From the NCBI GenBank assembly GCA_920105625.2, contig OV050030.1, positions 85,459,570 through 85,523,569 on the forward strand: a DNA stretch of 64,000 bases, read 5' to 3'. Position 1 is the stretch's first letter. Each line of letters begins with the position of its first letter. Below the pieces are notes generated by a model. The model ran no database searches. It worked only from the letters and a program-made list of their open reading frames with translations, and was not told where the DNA came from. The translations under genes and the position numbers were made by a program. Of the stretch, positions 21,882 through 34,400 are shown in pieces. The stretch is from Clusia tigrina (taxonomy: Eukaryota; Arthropoda; Insecta; Diptera; Clusiidae).

Positions 21882-23517
21882 AAAACGAGTAAAGAAGTCT
21901 GAAGTCGGGTTAGACCGACTACGAAGTAGCCTTCACCTTTATAGATTTTAAAACCACGCTCATATATATAAAATGTACGTGAGAGTTAAACCTTGTCGAT
22001 ATAGGATCAAAACAATTTTTTCTTGTCTGCCACACCCACAATTAACCAGTACTCATTTTTGGGGCCTTATGCAAGGCTCGTCAACGAAACTTCATATGAA
22101 GCTTCAGGGTGATAGTATAAAACACAAACCAAAAGTAAGAAAATTAGATATGCACTTTATGAGCTACGCCCTGTATAGATAGGTTCATAAAACTTTGGAC
22201 CTATATCAAATTTAAAAAAAAAAGTTTATTGACTTTATAAAATCATACAAAAGAAATGGGGTGGTCCAGATAAAAGACGGTTTTTCTGTTTTTTTATATT
22301 TTTTTAAGCATGCGTCAATTATTCTTATGTATAATCTTCTGATGGCATTCAACGTATAGTGAAGTTGGTAATGTTTACAAAATGGTGGATTATAACATGA
22401 AATCAGTAGCAAAACATTCAGTTTTTTAAAAATTTTTTTCACCAAGCGTCCTGTATTCTTATGAAAAATTTTCTGATGGCATTCAAAGGGTATTATTATA
22501 TATATTAAAATTGAGCTAGCAGATTCAGTTCAGTATTTATATAAAAAGAAATTACATGAAGGTAAATTCACTTTTGAAATCATTGTATATAAATATAGAG
22601 ATATCCATTTAATAGTACTTTAGAGAAATAAATCTTTTCCGTCAGAATTACTAAAAATAGATCTACAAAATATTTTAAGTACCGATTGTTCTGTCAATAA
22701 GAGAATTGTGCTATTAGGAGATTTTAATATATGTCGTGGCAGTGACTGTGACCATGTAGAAGACATCCTAACGGAAAATTGCTTAATCTCTTCTATGTAG
22801 AGATAAGAGTACCACTTCAGGAAACTCTCATAGGCTGGGCTTTCTCTAATATGGACAGTTATTCAATCAAGGTGAAAACTTACGGAACGATTTACAGTTA
22901 CCATGATGCAGTTTGTGTTACAATTTCATCATAATAGGCTTCTTTATTTTTGCTGCATTCTTTATTTATTTAATGTATGCTAACTTAGTTGATTTAGGTT
23001 ACATAGGTACAATTAATTAGGTTCCTCGGGAGAGCTAGTAACTCCTAGAGGACGCGTCCCCAGGTGGCGGATAGGGGAAATCATCTCATATATTGGAGGT
23101 AGAAGTTGTATCAACTACCTCCCGCGGACCAACAATCAGTAGTATTCATACCTTCAAACCTTTACTATCAAAAATGTTAAACTAATTTTGTGCCGCAGAG
23201 TTTTTTTTATAAATACCATAATGGCCATAGCAGGTACGGATATGTACATATGGAAATGTGAAGTATTACTATAGGACCAAGTTAACTATATTCATAACTC
23301 GAAATCTGTACAAAATATACGAACAAATGTGTCTATAGCATTATAGAATAGTATAGGTGTAGCATTTCAACATGGAGAAAAAATCGTGTTGATCCCATAT
23401 TGACATGGTTTAACTCTCAAGTACATTTTATTTGTATGAGCGTGGTTTTATAAACTATAAAGATAAATGGTATTTCGTAGTCGGTCTAACCCGACTTGAG
23501 ACTTCTTCACTCGTTTT
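21882..23517. mobile_element. TIR element with about 145-bp terminal inverted repeats and 4-bp TSD
   Basis: The left terminus starts AAAACGAGTAAAGAAGTCT, and the right terminus is its inverted copy ending at 23517. The similarity extends about 145 bp (21882-22026 and 23375-23517) through ACCACGCTCATA and GAGAGTTAAACC. TATT flanks both ends (21878-21881 and 23518-23521). Each TIR contains a palindrome AGTCGG-gttaga-CCGACT. Length is 1636 bp. The interior holds no complete transposase, only an endonuclease-like fragment. The superfamily is not identified. Confidence 0.75.
22640..22935 (+). pseudogene. Endonuclease/exonuclease/phosphatase-like fragment
   Basis: A plus-strand frame with stops reads PSELLKIDLQNIL, then KRIVLLGDFNI and, after a gap, YSYHDAVCVTIS. 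GDFN and a (S/Y)xH-D end are hallmarks of endonuclease/exonuclease/phosphatase fold nucleases. The endonuclease of Helentron-type elements is one possible source, and non-LTR endonucleases another. A stop at 22798 separates the two motifs. Confidence 0.35.
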
Positions 23518-23521
23518 TATT

Positions 23522-23784
23522 AAATATGTATACATACTTTTGTGACCATCGCTATAATTCTTTTCTATTGTAGACACATTAACGCGGTCCTACTGTACAT
23601 AAATTGCCAAAGAGACACAAAAATGTTTGATTTTGTTTTTCGTGTTTCGATTGCACAAAAAACAAGAACAAACAGATAAAGGGCGAGGTACGCTCAATCT
23701 GTGTAAAGTAAATGAGAGAGCCTTCTATTTGCTCCGAGCTACCGGAGCTTATTTTTGTTCGGTGTGGACATCACTGATCTAGAA
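23522..23784. other. No gene; possible end of a hAT-type element
   Basis: Near 23735-23775 a short palindrome GCTCCGagctacCGGAGC is followed by a segment ending TGTGGACATCACTG, which resembles a hAT terminus. I found no inverted partner in the window. Confidence 0.25.
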
Positions 23785-24439
23785 GATCAAACTGAATTAA
23801 CCTATGATCCGAAAAGGAGTGTTTCTTTAGAGCTCCCCAATTTGAAATCCGATCAAAAATTGTTTCGGAGGCAAGGGTTATATCAAGGACTTCTTGCCTA
23901 TTAGCAGTTATGAAAGTGGGCTCTGACCCCTTATTACATATAAGAAGGTTAGTCGTTTTAATATATATTAATATAATGATTCACCGCGTTCATTGACATC
24001 CGTGCTTCCCCAGATATAGTGGTGAGCACTGGCATCGCATCCAATAATAACAGCCACCTGTCGAGCCTTTGCATACACAAAAAGATCCTGTCGGTTGGCT
24101 TCCGGAAGGATTTCAAGGTCATGCGCCATATAGGCCGAGACCAGCCAGTACCGTCCCCTGCCAGTTTCCAGGCAGACCGCCGTTAAATCCTTGTTGCTGT
24201 AATTGGGGAGAACAAAAGAGCTAACATTATTCCTAATGAGCATACAAGAGCTGGGTCTTCATTTACTTACGGTATACAGCAAACTGTAATTATAAGTTCT
24301 GACAGCACAGACCAAGTGTCCGTATGGCCAGTGTTCTTGAATCAGGACAACGTCTACTCCGCCTTTTGCAAAACGGAGCTGAAGGCTGGCAGACGCAGCC
24401 TTCGAGTGATGGAGGTTAATCTGAACTATTCGTAGCATC
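23785..24439 (-). pseudogene. Non-LTR endonuclease (EEP fold)
   Basis: It starts at 24439 with MLRIVQINLHHSKAASASLQ and continues with GVDVVLIQEHW (catalytic Glu). A stop and frameshift near 24265 follow, then YWLVSAYM, VIIGCDASAHHYIWGSTDVN (catalytic Asp/Asn-type motif) and, after a ~30-bp AT insertion near 23955-23985, KKHSFSDHRLIQFDL (SDH motif). Function in the family: nicking target DNA to prime reverse transcription. All the main motifs survive but the frame is broken. Confidence 0.75.
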
Positions 24440-24524
24440 TCTGCTACTAGTACCGCTGGTCACAACCTCCACCACCGTGACATCAGCCTCAGACTCCGAG
24501 TCTGACTCCAAGGGGACTTCCTCC

Positions 24525-24985
24525 TCACTGAGCGTGGTTGTCCCTAGGAGACTCTCCAAACTCCCTCACAGTTGACATAGAGTCACTGCGTTTCGGGTGC
24601 ATGGCGGAGTCCTCAGCAGCAGTAGGATCAGAAGTTACCCCTAAAGGATTCACTACCGCTTGATCCATTTCAGTCGGTTGCCCGTCCTTTTTATAGACCT
24701 TGAGGCTTGTGGATGAGAAGCCATAGTCCACGACCCAATTGGATTCAGCTAGAGTCGCCAGAGATTCGGCGTTCACCACAAGGGTTATTGACCTGTAATC
24801 CCCTCTTGGTTCCTCTACCTTAGTCACATTCCAATTTTTAGTCGGGAGCTGCTGGCTCAACCTAAAGATCTCCAAGATAGCCTCAGGGTAAGACGGTTCG
24901 GCTGGGATCCAAGCACGCGCTCTAGGTCTATTAGGTATCAGCTCCCTAGGTACGACTTCGAGCCTTGCGCCTGGCCATGCTTATC
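24525..24985 (-). pseudogene. ORF1 DUF4780-like domain, partial
   Basis: An open stretch reads AILEIFRLSQQLPTKNWNVT, then GDYRSITLVVNAESLATLAE and WVVDYGFSSTSLKVYKKDG, then an acidic Ser/Thr-rich tail. It has the same fold pattern as ORF1 at 17823-18230 but belongs to a different family. The upstream part is frameshifted and reaches only to about 24985. Role in the family: nucleic-acid-binding ORF1 protein. Confidence 0.55.
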
Positions 24986-25093
24986 CCATAAAATAACGTA
25001 ATTATATAAACTATCAAATATATTTATATGAAAAATTAGTAATTGAAATAATACTGAATACATTGTTAAATGTAGACATGCTTTCGCAGAAGC

Positions 25094-25960
<867 letters not shown>

Positions 25961-25964
25961 TTCT

Positions 25965-26870
25965 GTTTTAAATTGAAGATTACTTGTTCAGCCCTAGTTG
26001 CATTCACCTTAATTCTCCACTTATTTAGCCAGATTTAGAGCTTATCCAAGCTTTCTTGGAGATAATTTGTAGCGATTATATTGTTGCTGCTTATAGCCAT
26101 TATGACAGTATCATCCGCGTAGATTGCGATTTTTGTATTCTCCGTCAGTGGAAGGTCAGCAGTGTAGATAGTGTAGAGCACAGGACTTAGAACACTGCCT
26201 TGTGGTATACCCGCCTTTATAGGGAACAGTTCAGAAATGCTGCTCTTCAAGATATGATCTTTAGATATCATAAAACGTTTGAGCTAGTAACTTTTTCAGG
26301 TAAAAGAATAAGCCAGGGTGCCATACTTTATATCTACGAAAGCAGTTGTACTATAACGGTTTTCCTCAAGAGCGTTTCTTATTATGCTATACACTCGGTA
26401 CACTTCTTCTGTTGTGGTGTAGTATTCCCCAAATCCAAATTGATGATTCCTTTTTGAGCAGAAGTGGTTTAAGTTTGTTTAACAGGAGCTTTTCAAACAT
26501 TTTTGAGACATTTGGCATAAGGCTAATTGGTCTATAAGAAGTGACTTCCTCCAAGGGCTTCCCGGGTTTAGGGATGACAATAATTTCGGCCACTTTTCAT
26601 TGACGCGGAAAATATCCACATCTAATTCTTGCATTTAAGAGATAAGTAAGGTATTTTATTCCTTTATTTGGTAGTTCCTTTAATATTTTACTTGTTATCA
26701 GGTCGTATCCCGGTGCCTTTTTCACATTCAGTGTTCTCTGCACAGCGTTATGTATTTCATTTTTTGTAAAGAGCGTGATAGGTAACTCTAATTCTCCTGG
26801 ACTATTGAGAAGATTAAATACGTCATATTGCTCTGCTTTCCAAAAATCAAAACTAATAATAAGCAAAAGT
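25965..26870 (-). pseudogene. Jockey-clade reverse transcriptase fragment
   Basis: On the minus strand: ELPITLFTKNEIHNAV and KKAPGYDLITSKILKELP (26870-26597), then MAEIIVIPKPGKPLEE and TSYRPISLMPNVSKMFEKLL (26593-26387), then a decayed palm A region. PIKAGIPQGSVLSPVLY and AIYADDTVIMAI (catalytic box) follow at 26271-26035. Endonuclease and 3' end are missing. Three frame changes. It lies head-to-head with the fuller Jockey copy that begins about 26935. Confidence 0.85.
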
Positions 26871-27026
26871 CCAAATAGTGGTAATAACCAAACATAAAAC
26901 AAAAACAAACTATACATGAACATTTAGCGTTCTCCATCTCTAGCTAGAGATCGATGTCTCACCCGTGCGCGTCTTTCTGCATCAGCAATAAGCAGTATAC
27001 CAAAAACTTCACTGAAACGAACGTAG

Positions 27027-28567
27027 TTGTCTTCTCATCAGCTAGCAGCGCATGCACATTCAAGTATACCAACTCAGCAAACGTTAGCAGCAGGCGCCCC
27101 TGCAGAAAACACGGAACAACAAACTGCTGCTCAACTAGAGCAATCGACACATATGTCAAATCAGACGGTAATTGAACAAAACTCTCTCAATGATAATTCC
27201 ACGCAAGAAGCAAAAGAACAAAGAGTAGAAAGCAGCCGCTCTCGCACCTACCCAAACACACAAATGCACTCTCATCCAAATACAGCTATCACACTCTTGC
27301 TAAGCTCAATATCGTCTGAGAGACAATCAAAAACAACAAATACAACAAATACATCAATTTCTGATCAGTCTGCAACTATACAAAGAGGCATGGATCGGTA
27401 TATTCAAATTAAACGGAAACGGAGCCCCCCAAAAAATTCTATTCATAAGTCAGCAAAAATATATAAAAGAAATGAAATTGATCAGCCTACTTACTACTAC
27501 TACAACATGTTTGCCGCACTTAATGATGAGCCAGCCAAAGAAAATGAAATGTTTCAAGTAAAATAAATTCATTTGAAAAAATCATCCAACCGCCGCCAAT
27601 CTACTTGCGTGAAAAAAGTTCTAACGTTCTGGTTGAAAATATTGCACGCCTAATAGGCAAGAATAATTTTCATATAAACTCACTCAAAAAAGGTAACATA
27701 CAAGAGACTAAAATCCAAATATATAACGAACAAATTTTTCGCTATATTGCTAATTCCCTCGACGATAGCAAAAAAAACTATTACACGTACCAATTGAAAA
27801 GCAGCAAAGGCCTAGCTTTTGTAATAAAGGGAATAGAACCAAAAGTCGAACCAGATGAAATAATGGAAGCGCTGGCAGATGCCGGATTCAATGCAAAAAC
27901 AATATTTAACATAAAAGACAGGGATAAAATACCTCAATTATTATGTAAGGTGGAACTCCTTCAGAGACGAGAAATCTGAAAAAAATGAAACCCACCCTGT
28001 TTATAGTCTACGTTACTTAATACATCGTAGAATTTCAATTGAGGAGCCCCACAAACGCAAAGGTCCGGTACAATGCAAAAATTGCCAGGAAATTGGGCAC
28101 ACGAAATCTTACTGCACTCTACGCTCAATATGTGTCGCTTGCATCGATTTTCACCCCTTGGTTGCAAATTTGACAAATTCGATAAAAATGTAAAAAAATG
28201 CAGCAACTGCGGTGGTAACCACACGGCCAACTATAGAGGGTGTCCAGTTTACACAGACCTGAAGATGAAGACACGTACAACACAAAAGCTAGTTCGCTGT
28301 GAACGTAGTAATATTGCACCTAACTACCCTAGCATAAATCCAGCCAATGCTGGGCCCTCGCCCTCCCCAATGACGTACGCAAACGTACTGAAAAAAGCAC
28401 CTACTGAAACTCTAGCTAGTTCTCCACCCGTTCAAAATATAGAAGTAATGATTTGTAACCTAACGTATTGTATGACCCAATTTATGTCAACCATGCAAAC
28501 AATGATTCATGAACTCATAGAAAATCAGAATCTAATGATGAAAACACTGCCCTCTAAAAATAAATGA
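27027..28567 (+). pseudogene. Jockey ORF1 (gag-like RNA-binding protein)
   Basis: The N-terminal part (27027-27566) is Ser/Thr/Gln-rich and ends YNMFAALNDEP, the usual lead to the core. The core (27605-27979) has FHINSLKKGNIQETKIQIYN and GLAFVIKGIEPKVEPDEIME. The C-terminal part (to 28567) carries zinc-knuckle sequence: CQEIGHTK..C and CSNCGGNHTANYRGC. Two frame changes (near 27570 and 27980) disrupt an otherwise readable protein. Role in the family: binds element RNA. The stop overlaps the ORF2 start. Confidence 0.8.
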
Positions 28568-31027
28568 ATCAATTCAAGTTATGCTACTTGAATGCCAATG
28601 GTATTATCCAACACAAAAAAAAAATCAAGATTTTTTTGTACAACTGCGAAATTGACATAATGTTTATCTCAGAAACCCATTTAACACATAAGTATAACTT
28701 CAGTATTGCCGTTTTCAATTTCTACAAAACCAATCACCCAGACGATAAAGCGCACGGAGGCGCAGGAATTGTCAGTAATGCCCGTATAAACCATTTCCTA
28801 TGTGATAAATATGCCGAAACACACATCCAAGTCACTTCAATCTCCCTTCAGTGCTGGGGCGAAATTATAACAATTTTTGCAGTATACTGTCCACCTAGAT
28901 TCCAAGTAAAGTCAGACAAATTCCTGCAGTCTTTTCAAACACTCGGAAAAAAATGTATAGCAGCAGGAGACTATAATTCTAAGCATACCTACTGGGGCAC
29001 TCGTCTGGTCAACCCTAAAGACAATTAGTTGTACGATGTGTTCATTGATTATCGAAATCATCTAGATTTTGTCTCAAGTAGTCAACCCACGTACTGGCAA
29101 GCGGACCAGCGTAAAATCCCTGATCTTATTGATTTCGCTGTTATCAAAAACATAAACACGGCACTGTTTTCCTCTGAAGCAATTTTCGACTTGTCCTCCG
29201 ATCACTCACCTGTCATCATGTACTTCAACAAAACTCATGAACTTGTACATAAATCGCCCAAATTGACCACTAACAAAACGAACTGGCTCAAGTATAAGAA
29301 ATACAAGAGTACACATATTGGCCTGGAATCTCCTCCTAAAAACAAAGATGACTTAGATAGAGAGCTCCACAAGTTTAATTCCTTGTGAGCATCAGCGGCT
29401 GCGTGCGCAACACCAGCAGAAAAAACGATGCAGGTTGCTACTCCTTATATAACTTCAACCCATGTGCAGTGCCTTGTTAAGGAGAAAAGATGCCTAAGAC
29501 GAGAATGGCAGAAATATAAGTCACCTGCCCTAAAGAGGAAATTAAAATTGTCACAAAATCACCTTAGAGATGTACTTCAAAAGGAAGCTGAAGCAAGTAT
29601 TGACACCTTTATTAAAGATCTGGGCCCGCTTAAATACACCAACTACTCACTTTGGAGAGCTACAAAGGTTGCAAAAAGCCCAAAGGAAAGTGAGCCACCA
29701 GTAAAGTTTGGAAATGAAAGTTGGGCCAAAAGCGACGAAGAAAAAGGAGGAGCGTTTGCTGCGCATCTACAAACAGTTTTTTGCCCTAATGCTCCGTACA
29801 ATAATTTCGAGATCCCTACTTTACCTAGAACCAAAGTGACTCAGCCGCTTCAACTAAAAATCAAAGACTTAGACTGTGTCATTAAAACAGGTCTTAATGC
29901 AAAAAAGTCCCCTGGATATGACCTAATCACAAATAAAATGGTCATGGAATTACCACACATAGCGTTAATACACCTAACCAAATTGTTCAATGCTGTCCTT
30001 CGCTTGGGTCATTTCCCGCATATATGGAAGATATCGTAAACTACGATGATTCCTAAACCAGGAAAAGTTCCAACGCAGGTGTCCTCATATCGGCCCATAA
30101 GCCTAAATTGTTACTTGGGAAAATTATGCCCTATCTAAATCAAAATGGCAGCATTCCTACTCATCAATTCGGATTCAGAAAAGAGCACGGTACAATAGAG
30201 CAGGTGCACAAGCGAAATTAGAAGAGCTTTCGAACAGAAGAAATACTGTTCAGCAATATTTCTAGACATTGCCCAAGCCTTTGATAAAGTCTGGCATGAG
30301 GCGCTAGTGCACAAGATTAAAAAGTTTCTGCCATACAACACATACAGAGTGCTGGAATCTTACCTAGAGAATCGGAGATACAAAGTGAAATACAAGCAAT
30401 TTGTAAACCCCGAATTTCAAATATTGGCTGGAGTACCACAAGGGTGTGTGCTTGGTCCTAATCTCTACCTAATATATACGTCCTACGTCCAATAAATAAC
30501 TGACTAGTTACTTCCACATTTACTGCAGACACAGCTATTTTAAGTACCTATCAACATCCGCATATCGTCTCTCCTGACCTAAGCGACAGAAGTAAGTATT
30601 TAGGAATCCATCTTGACCGTAGATTAACTTGGAGGAAGCACATACAAGTGAAAAAACTCAAATGAAACTAAAAGCAAACTTTCTGAATTGGTTAATCAAC
30701 AAAAAATCAAAGATGCGCTTGGAATACAAAGTCCTTCTATACAAAGCTATAATAAAGCCCATATGGATATATGGGGTGCAACTTTGGGGTAGTGCGAGAA
30801 CCTCAAACCTAGAACTTATCCAAAGGGCACAGTCGAAAATCCTGACAACAATTACCAGCGCACCATGTTTGTCAAAAATAAAACATTCACATATATCCAC
30901 TATAGAAGAAGAAATCATAGAAGTAAGGCAGAAGATCCTGAATCGTCTGCAAAATCATCCGAACATACTTGCAAGAAGTCTACTCCAGCAGAATTTTGCT
31001 TCACGTCTAAAGAAACCATGTTTCTAA
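28564..31027 (+). pseudogene. Jockey ORF2 (endonuclease and reverse transcriptase), disrupted
   Basis: Endonuclease: MNQFKLCYLNANGI, IDIMFISETHLT (catalytic Glu), FAVYCPPRFQ, AAGDYNSKHTYWG and DLSSDHSPVIMYF. The linker and RT follow: NESWAKSDEEKGGAFAAHLQ, KKSPGYDLITNK, CSAIFLDIAQAFDKVWHEAL and ILAGVPQGCVLGPNLYLIYT. The catalytic box region reads FTADTAIL where the family has FADDTAIL, so a catalytic Asp is lost. The thumb begins KYLGIHLDRRLTWRKHI and a C-terminal piece ends 31027. Stops at 29026, 29386 and 30037. Confidence 0.85.
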
Positions 31028-31103
31028 ACTTATTTACAAAATAATCTGTAATATGTATCTATATTAAATTTTGTGTCCCCCTTCTTTTTTAAATTATAAT
31101 TAA

Positions 31104-32240
31104 TTAATATATACGCCTATGTATGAATACACTAATAGAACCCAAATACAAGCAATGAGCAAAGAGCATATTTAATACATTAGTTTTAAGATTTGATAAC
31201 TGATTGTTAGTTTCTAATGGAGTAAGACACAATAAACAAATAAATGGTTTAATAAAAAAAAATAAATAAAAAATGTTCCTCTTGCTGTGAAGGTAAGTAA
31301 GGTGTTTGGCAAATGTAATTGCTTTCTCCTTATCAGCTTTTGCCCAGGAGCCATTTGTGCTTTTGATAGGAGGAGCACGCGTGGTCGGTTGCTTCAGCTT
31401 TTTTGTCGCTTTCAAAAGTGAGTTATCTGTGTTCTCTTTTGATGACAAAGTGGACAAGTAGTGATGTATTTCTTCATTCTGCTTCTGCGCCAAGTACCAC
31501 TTAGGGTTTTTTGTAGCTCTATTAAAATTATTTTTGTCTTTCGGATGCCTGGTACTTTGCCACGCCCTTCTTAGTTTGCGTTTTTCATCAACCATCTCCC
31601 TAATCACGGGATGGCAAGGATGCTTGTTCAGTTGAGCTTTAGGCTCCGGAGTAGAGTTCCATGCATCGTATTGGACAGTTTTGTTAAAATTTTCAACGGC
31701 AGAGTCAATATCTTCAGGACAGTTCAGACAAATATTGAGGGGCAGAATGTCATCTACAATTTCCTTGAAATACAACCAGTTTGTTTGTTGCGTATGTAGT
31801 GTGGATGATTTTACTGTGCATTCTACCTTCGAGTTCAGTTTTGCAATAATAGGAGAGTGGTCTGACGACAGATCCAGCGACGGTGATATCTCAACACAGA
31901 ATCTGAGAACACCTTTCATCACGCAGAAGTCAATGACATCTGGAATTTGTTTCTATCAGATGGCCAGTATGTGGGTTGATCTCTTAATACGTGTGTAAGG
32001 TTGTGTTCTTGCATTGTTTTTAGTAGCTGTCTTCTTCCGGATTGATTGTCCAAGAACCCCAAAATTGGTGTTTAGCATTGTAATCACCACCAGCTAAAAA
32101 TCGTACACCTAGTGTTTGAAAAACTGGTAATATTTCTCATTTTTAATGGAATACCTCGGAGGGCAATACACTGATGTTATGGTTAGCGGCCCATATTGGC
32201 CCTGTATTGTTATGCTTGTTGCTTGAATTTGGGATTTTTC
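31104..32240 (-). pseudogene. Second Jockey ORF2 fragment (endonuclease and linker), opposite strand
   Basis: On the minus strand: IQATSITIQG, VYCPPRYSIKNEKYYQFFKH and a decayed GDYNAKH-type motif near 32070. Then PDVIDFCVMKG and LDLSSDHSPIIAKL (endonuclease end), then the linker with EKRKLRRAWQ and NGSWAKADKEKAITFAKHL, where Jockey similarity stops at about 31290. The last ~190 bp are unrelated. RT is missing. It is tail-to-tail with the copy at 26935-31085 and abuts the TIR element at 32261. Confidence 0.8.
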
Positions 32241-32260
32241 ATAATTTTCTTGTACTATGT

Positions 32261-33291
32261 GTTTATACCCTTTACCTTTAAAAAAGGTAAATAGGGCATA
32301 CTAATTTTGTTTATACCTTTTACCTTTAAAAAAGGTAAATAGGGTATACTAATTTTGTTCTTTTCAGAGGGGTTGAAACTTCGAGAAGGAGGCGTGGTAG
32401 GTATGGACATATACAGATATGATCAGAATCACTTTCTAAGCAATTTTTATTTTGTCCGTCGGTCTGTCCGTCTGTGGCCACTTTTTGTCTACACCGTTAC
32501 AGCTATCTTAATGAACGTTTGCAAAAGTGTAGCCTGCACAAAGATTCAGAACCAGTTAGCTATATGGGCCGATTTGGACAAAGACCACGCATACCTCCCA
32601 TATAAGGAACTTTTTTCACCTTTTTTAAAATGACTATAGCTTCGGTCCAATTGACGGAATCGTGACATTATTTGGCAGTTATGGAGATGTGGGTCCTACA
32701 AAACACTGTGGCAGTACATAATAACTGCCACGCCCACTATTAACAAATATTTATAACTTAAGATCTGGTAGAGATTTACGGACGAAATTTTACGGGAAGG
32801 AACATGTGGACATTATAAAGCTATCTGCAACCAATCGGGCTGAAATAGTGGGCGTGGCTGTAAAAATAACACGCCCATTTTTTGTGTAGTGTTTAATGTT
32901 ACTACCAGCAACCTTCCTGTGAAATTTCGTTGAGAAATCTTTAATAGGAACCGAGTAATGATTTTTGGGTGATTGTGGGCGTGGCAGTAGTAATTATCTG
33001 CCCATATTTGGAATGCATGCTAGTACAGACCCAGTGTATACATCCACCCATTTGTTTTCATATATCATCACTAGAAGCATAGATAGGGTAATTGTCTTTA
33101 AGTGGGGTCCCCAAAGTTCATCATATGGGAAGGAGGCGTATCCTTCCTCTGATCGACCCCAAATATTGTATAGGTCGCAAGTTATAATAATATGTCAATA
33201 GTGGGTATCCTCCTTCTGGAAGTTGAAACCCCTCTCAAAAGCACATAATTAGTATAACCTATTTACCTTTTTTAAAGTAAAGGGTATAAAC
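32261..33291. mobile_element. TIR element with tandemly duplicated left terminus
   Basis: The outer motif GTTTATACCCTTTACCTTTA with GGTAAATAGG..ATACTAATT is inverted at the right end, ending TAAAGGGTATAAAC at 33291. Similarity extends about 85 bp, through GAGAGGGGTTGAAACTT and GAAGGAGG. On the left the first 48 bp occur twice (32261-32308 and 32309-32356). The interior is GTGGGCGTGGC-rich and non-coding. Probably a non-autonomous DNA transposon; no clear target duplication. Confidence 0.7.
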
Positions 33292-33540
33292 ATACTCCAG
33301 TCATAAGCTCCAATTAGTTTAGATTATTATAAAATTAAAAATGTAAAATTTATATTTATAGTTTTCGAAACCAAATAATTAAATTAAATTAAGAATGAAT
33401 TAAAATAAAATAAAAATAATGAAATAATTTTTTTTTTATGGGGACCGCCAAAAATATTTAGAAAAAATTAAAAAAGAGTCCAAATCGGCTATAATCTAGA
33501 GAATACATTTATGATATATGCATAACATTAGAAAACCTTA
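33292..33540. other. AT-rich stretch upstream of the gypsy-type remnant
   Basis: May contain the element's leader or part of an LTR, but no repeat partner is present in the window to define one. Confidence 0.4.
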
Positions 33541-33629
33541 AGGCACAGTTGTTAATTAACATAAAAGACGAGACTGAACATGAAGAATTCGACGAACAGA
33601 TAAAAAAATACTAAAATATAAAGGCAACA

Positions 33630-34400
33630 CAATGGCAACGTTCGATTTAATTACAATAACCAAAGTAATCCCAGAATTCTGCAGAGAATTCTGAATTGTA
33701 CAAATTCCTAGGGTTAGTAGAATTCTACAACACTTTAGATAATGAAAATAAAGAAATTATTATTAAATTTATAATAGCAACAAAATTAGCAGATAATGTC
33801 AAAAGTAGAATAGTGATGGAAGACACTCCAAAAACTTTTAATAAATTAAAATTAATTTTAATAAATCAAAATTAAATCAAAAAAACTTGCAGTCACAATT
33901 CATAATGAGGTAACTAAATTGTATCAGGCACACAATACAGTCAATACATCTGCAACAAAAATAGAAAACTTATTGTCCCAACTAAATGAACAACAAATAA
34001 GTGAACAGGGAGATTCGAATAGGAAAATAATTGTCAAATTAAACGACCAAATTGTTATAAGTGCTTTCAAGAATGGATTATCAGAACCATTCAATTCTGT
34101 AATTATAGCTGGAAGAACAAATACATTAAACGAAGCATAGCCACAGAGATAAACACTGAGAATAATAACCATCGGAATGGTGTATTCCACTTTCATAAGA
34201 ATCAGTACCAATACCCAAAGCAAAGTAATTATCGACGCTATAACTACGGAAATAACTCCAATTATAAAAATAATTATAGAAATAATAGCTTTAATAACAA
34301 TAATCCAAATACAATCAATAATCACAGGAAAAATAACCATAATTATAATAATTATAATACAAACAGGCAAAGCTATCAGAAACAGTACTAACACTTAACA
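33630..34400 (+). pseudogene. Gypsy-type gag remnant with Asn-rich tail
   Basis: Pieces include SELYKFLGLVEFYNTL, an open 73-codon stretch with TKIENLLSQLNEQQ and FNSVIIAGR, and then a strongly Asn/Tyr-rich basic tail (34150-34400) with stops and frame changes. No CCHC knuckle is visible; 17.6/297-type gag proteins likewise use a basic Asn-rich tail. Structural protein of the particle in live relatives. Confidence 0.65.

Larger units (their letters stand above)
23785..24985 (-). mobile_element. Fragment of a third LOA/I-type retrotransposon (ORF1 end and endonuclease)
   Basis: ORF1 C-terminal part (24985-24525) is followed downstream by an endonuclease (24439-23785). RT and RNase H are absent. 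The 5' boundary is close to the (AT)n array at 25098. Confidence 0.7.
26935..31085 (+). mobile_element. Near-full-length Jockey-clade retrotransposon (inactive)
   Basis: About 4.15 kb with 5' UTR, ORF1, ORF2 and a short 3' UTR ending A/T-rich near 31085. The two ORFs overlap by ATGA. ORF2 has in-frame stops at 29026, 29386 and 30037 plus frameshifts around 30110-30230 and 30500. Target duplication not found. It is the most complete Jockey copy in the window. Confidence 0.8.

Noticed and set aside
33924..34394. 156-codon minus-strand ORF rich in Ile, Val and Leu resembling a membrane protein
   Set aside because: It is the antisense shadow of the Asn-rich gypsy gag tail (AAT/AAC read backwards gives Ile/Val).
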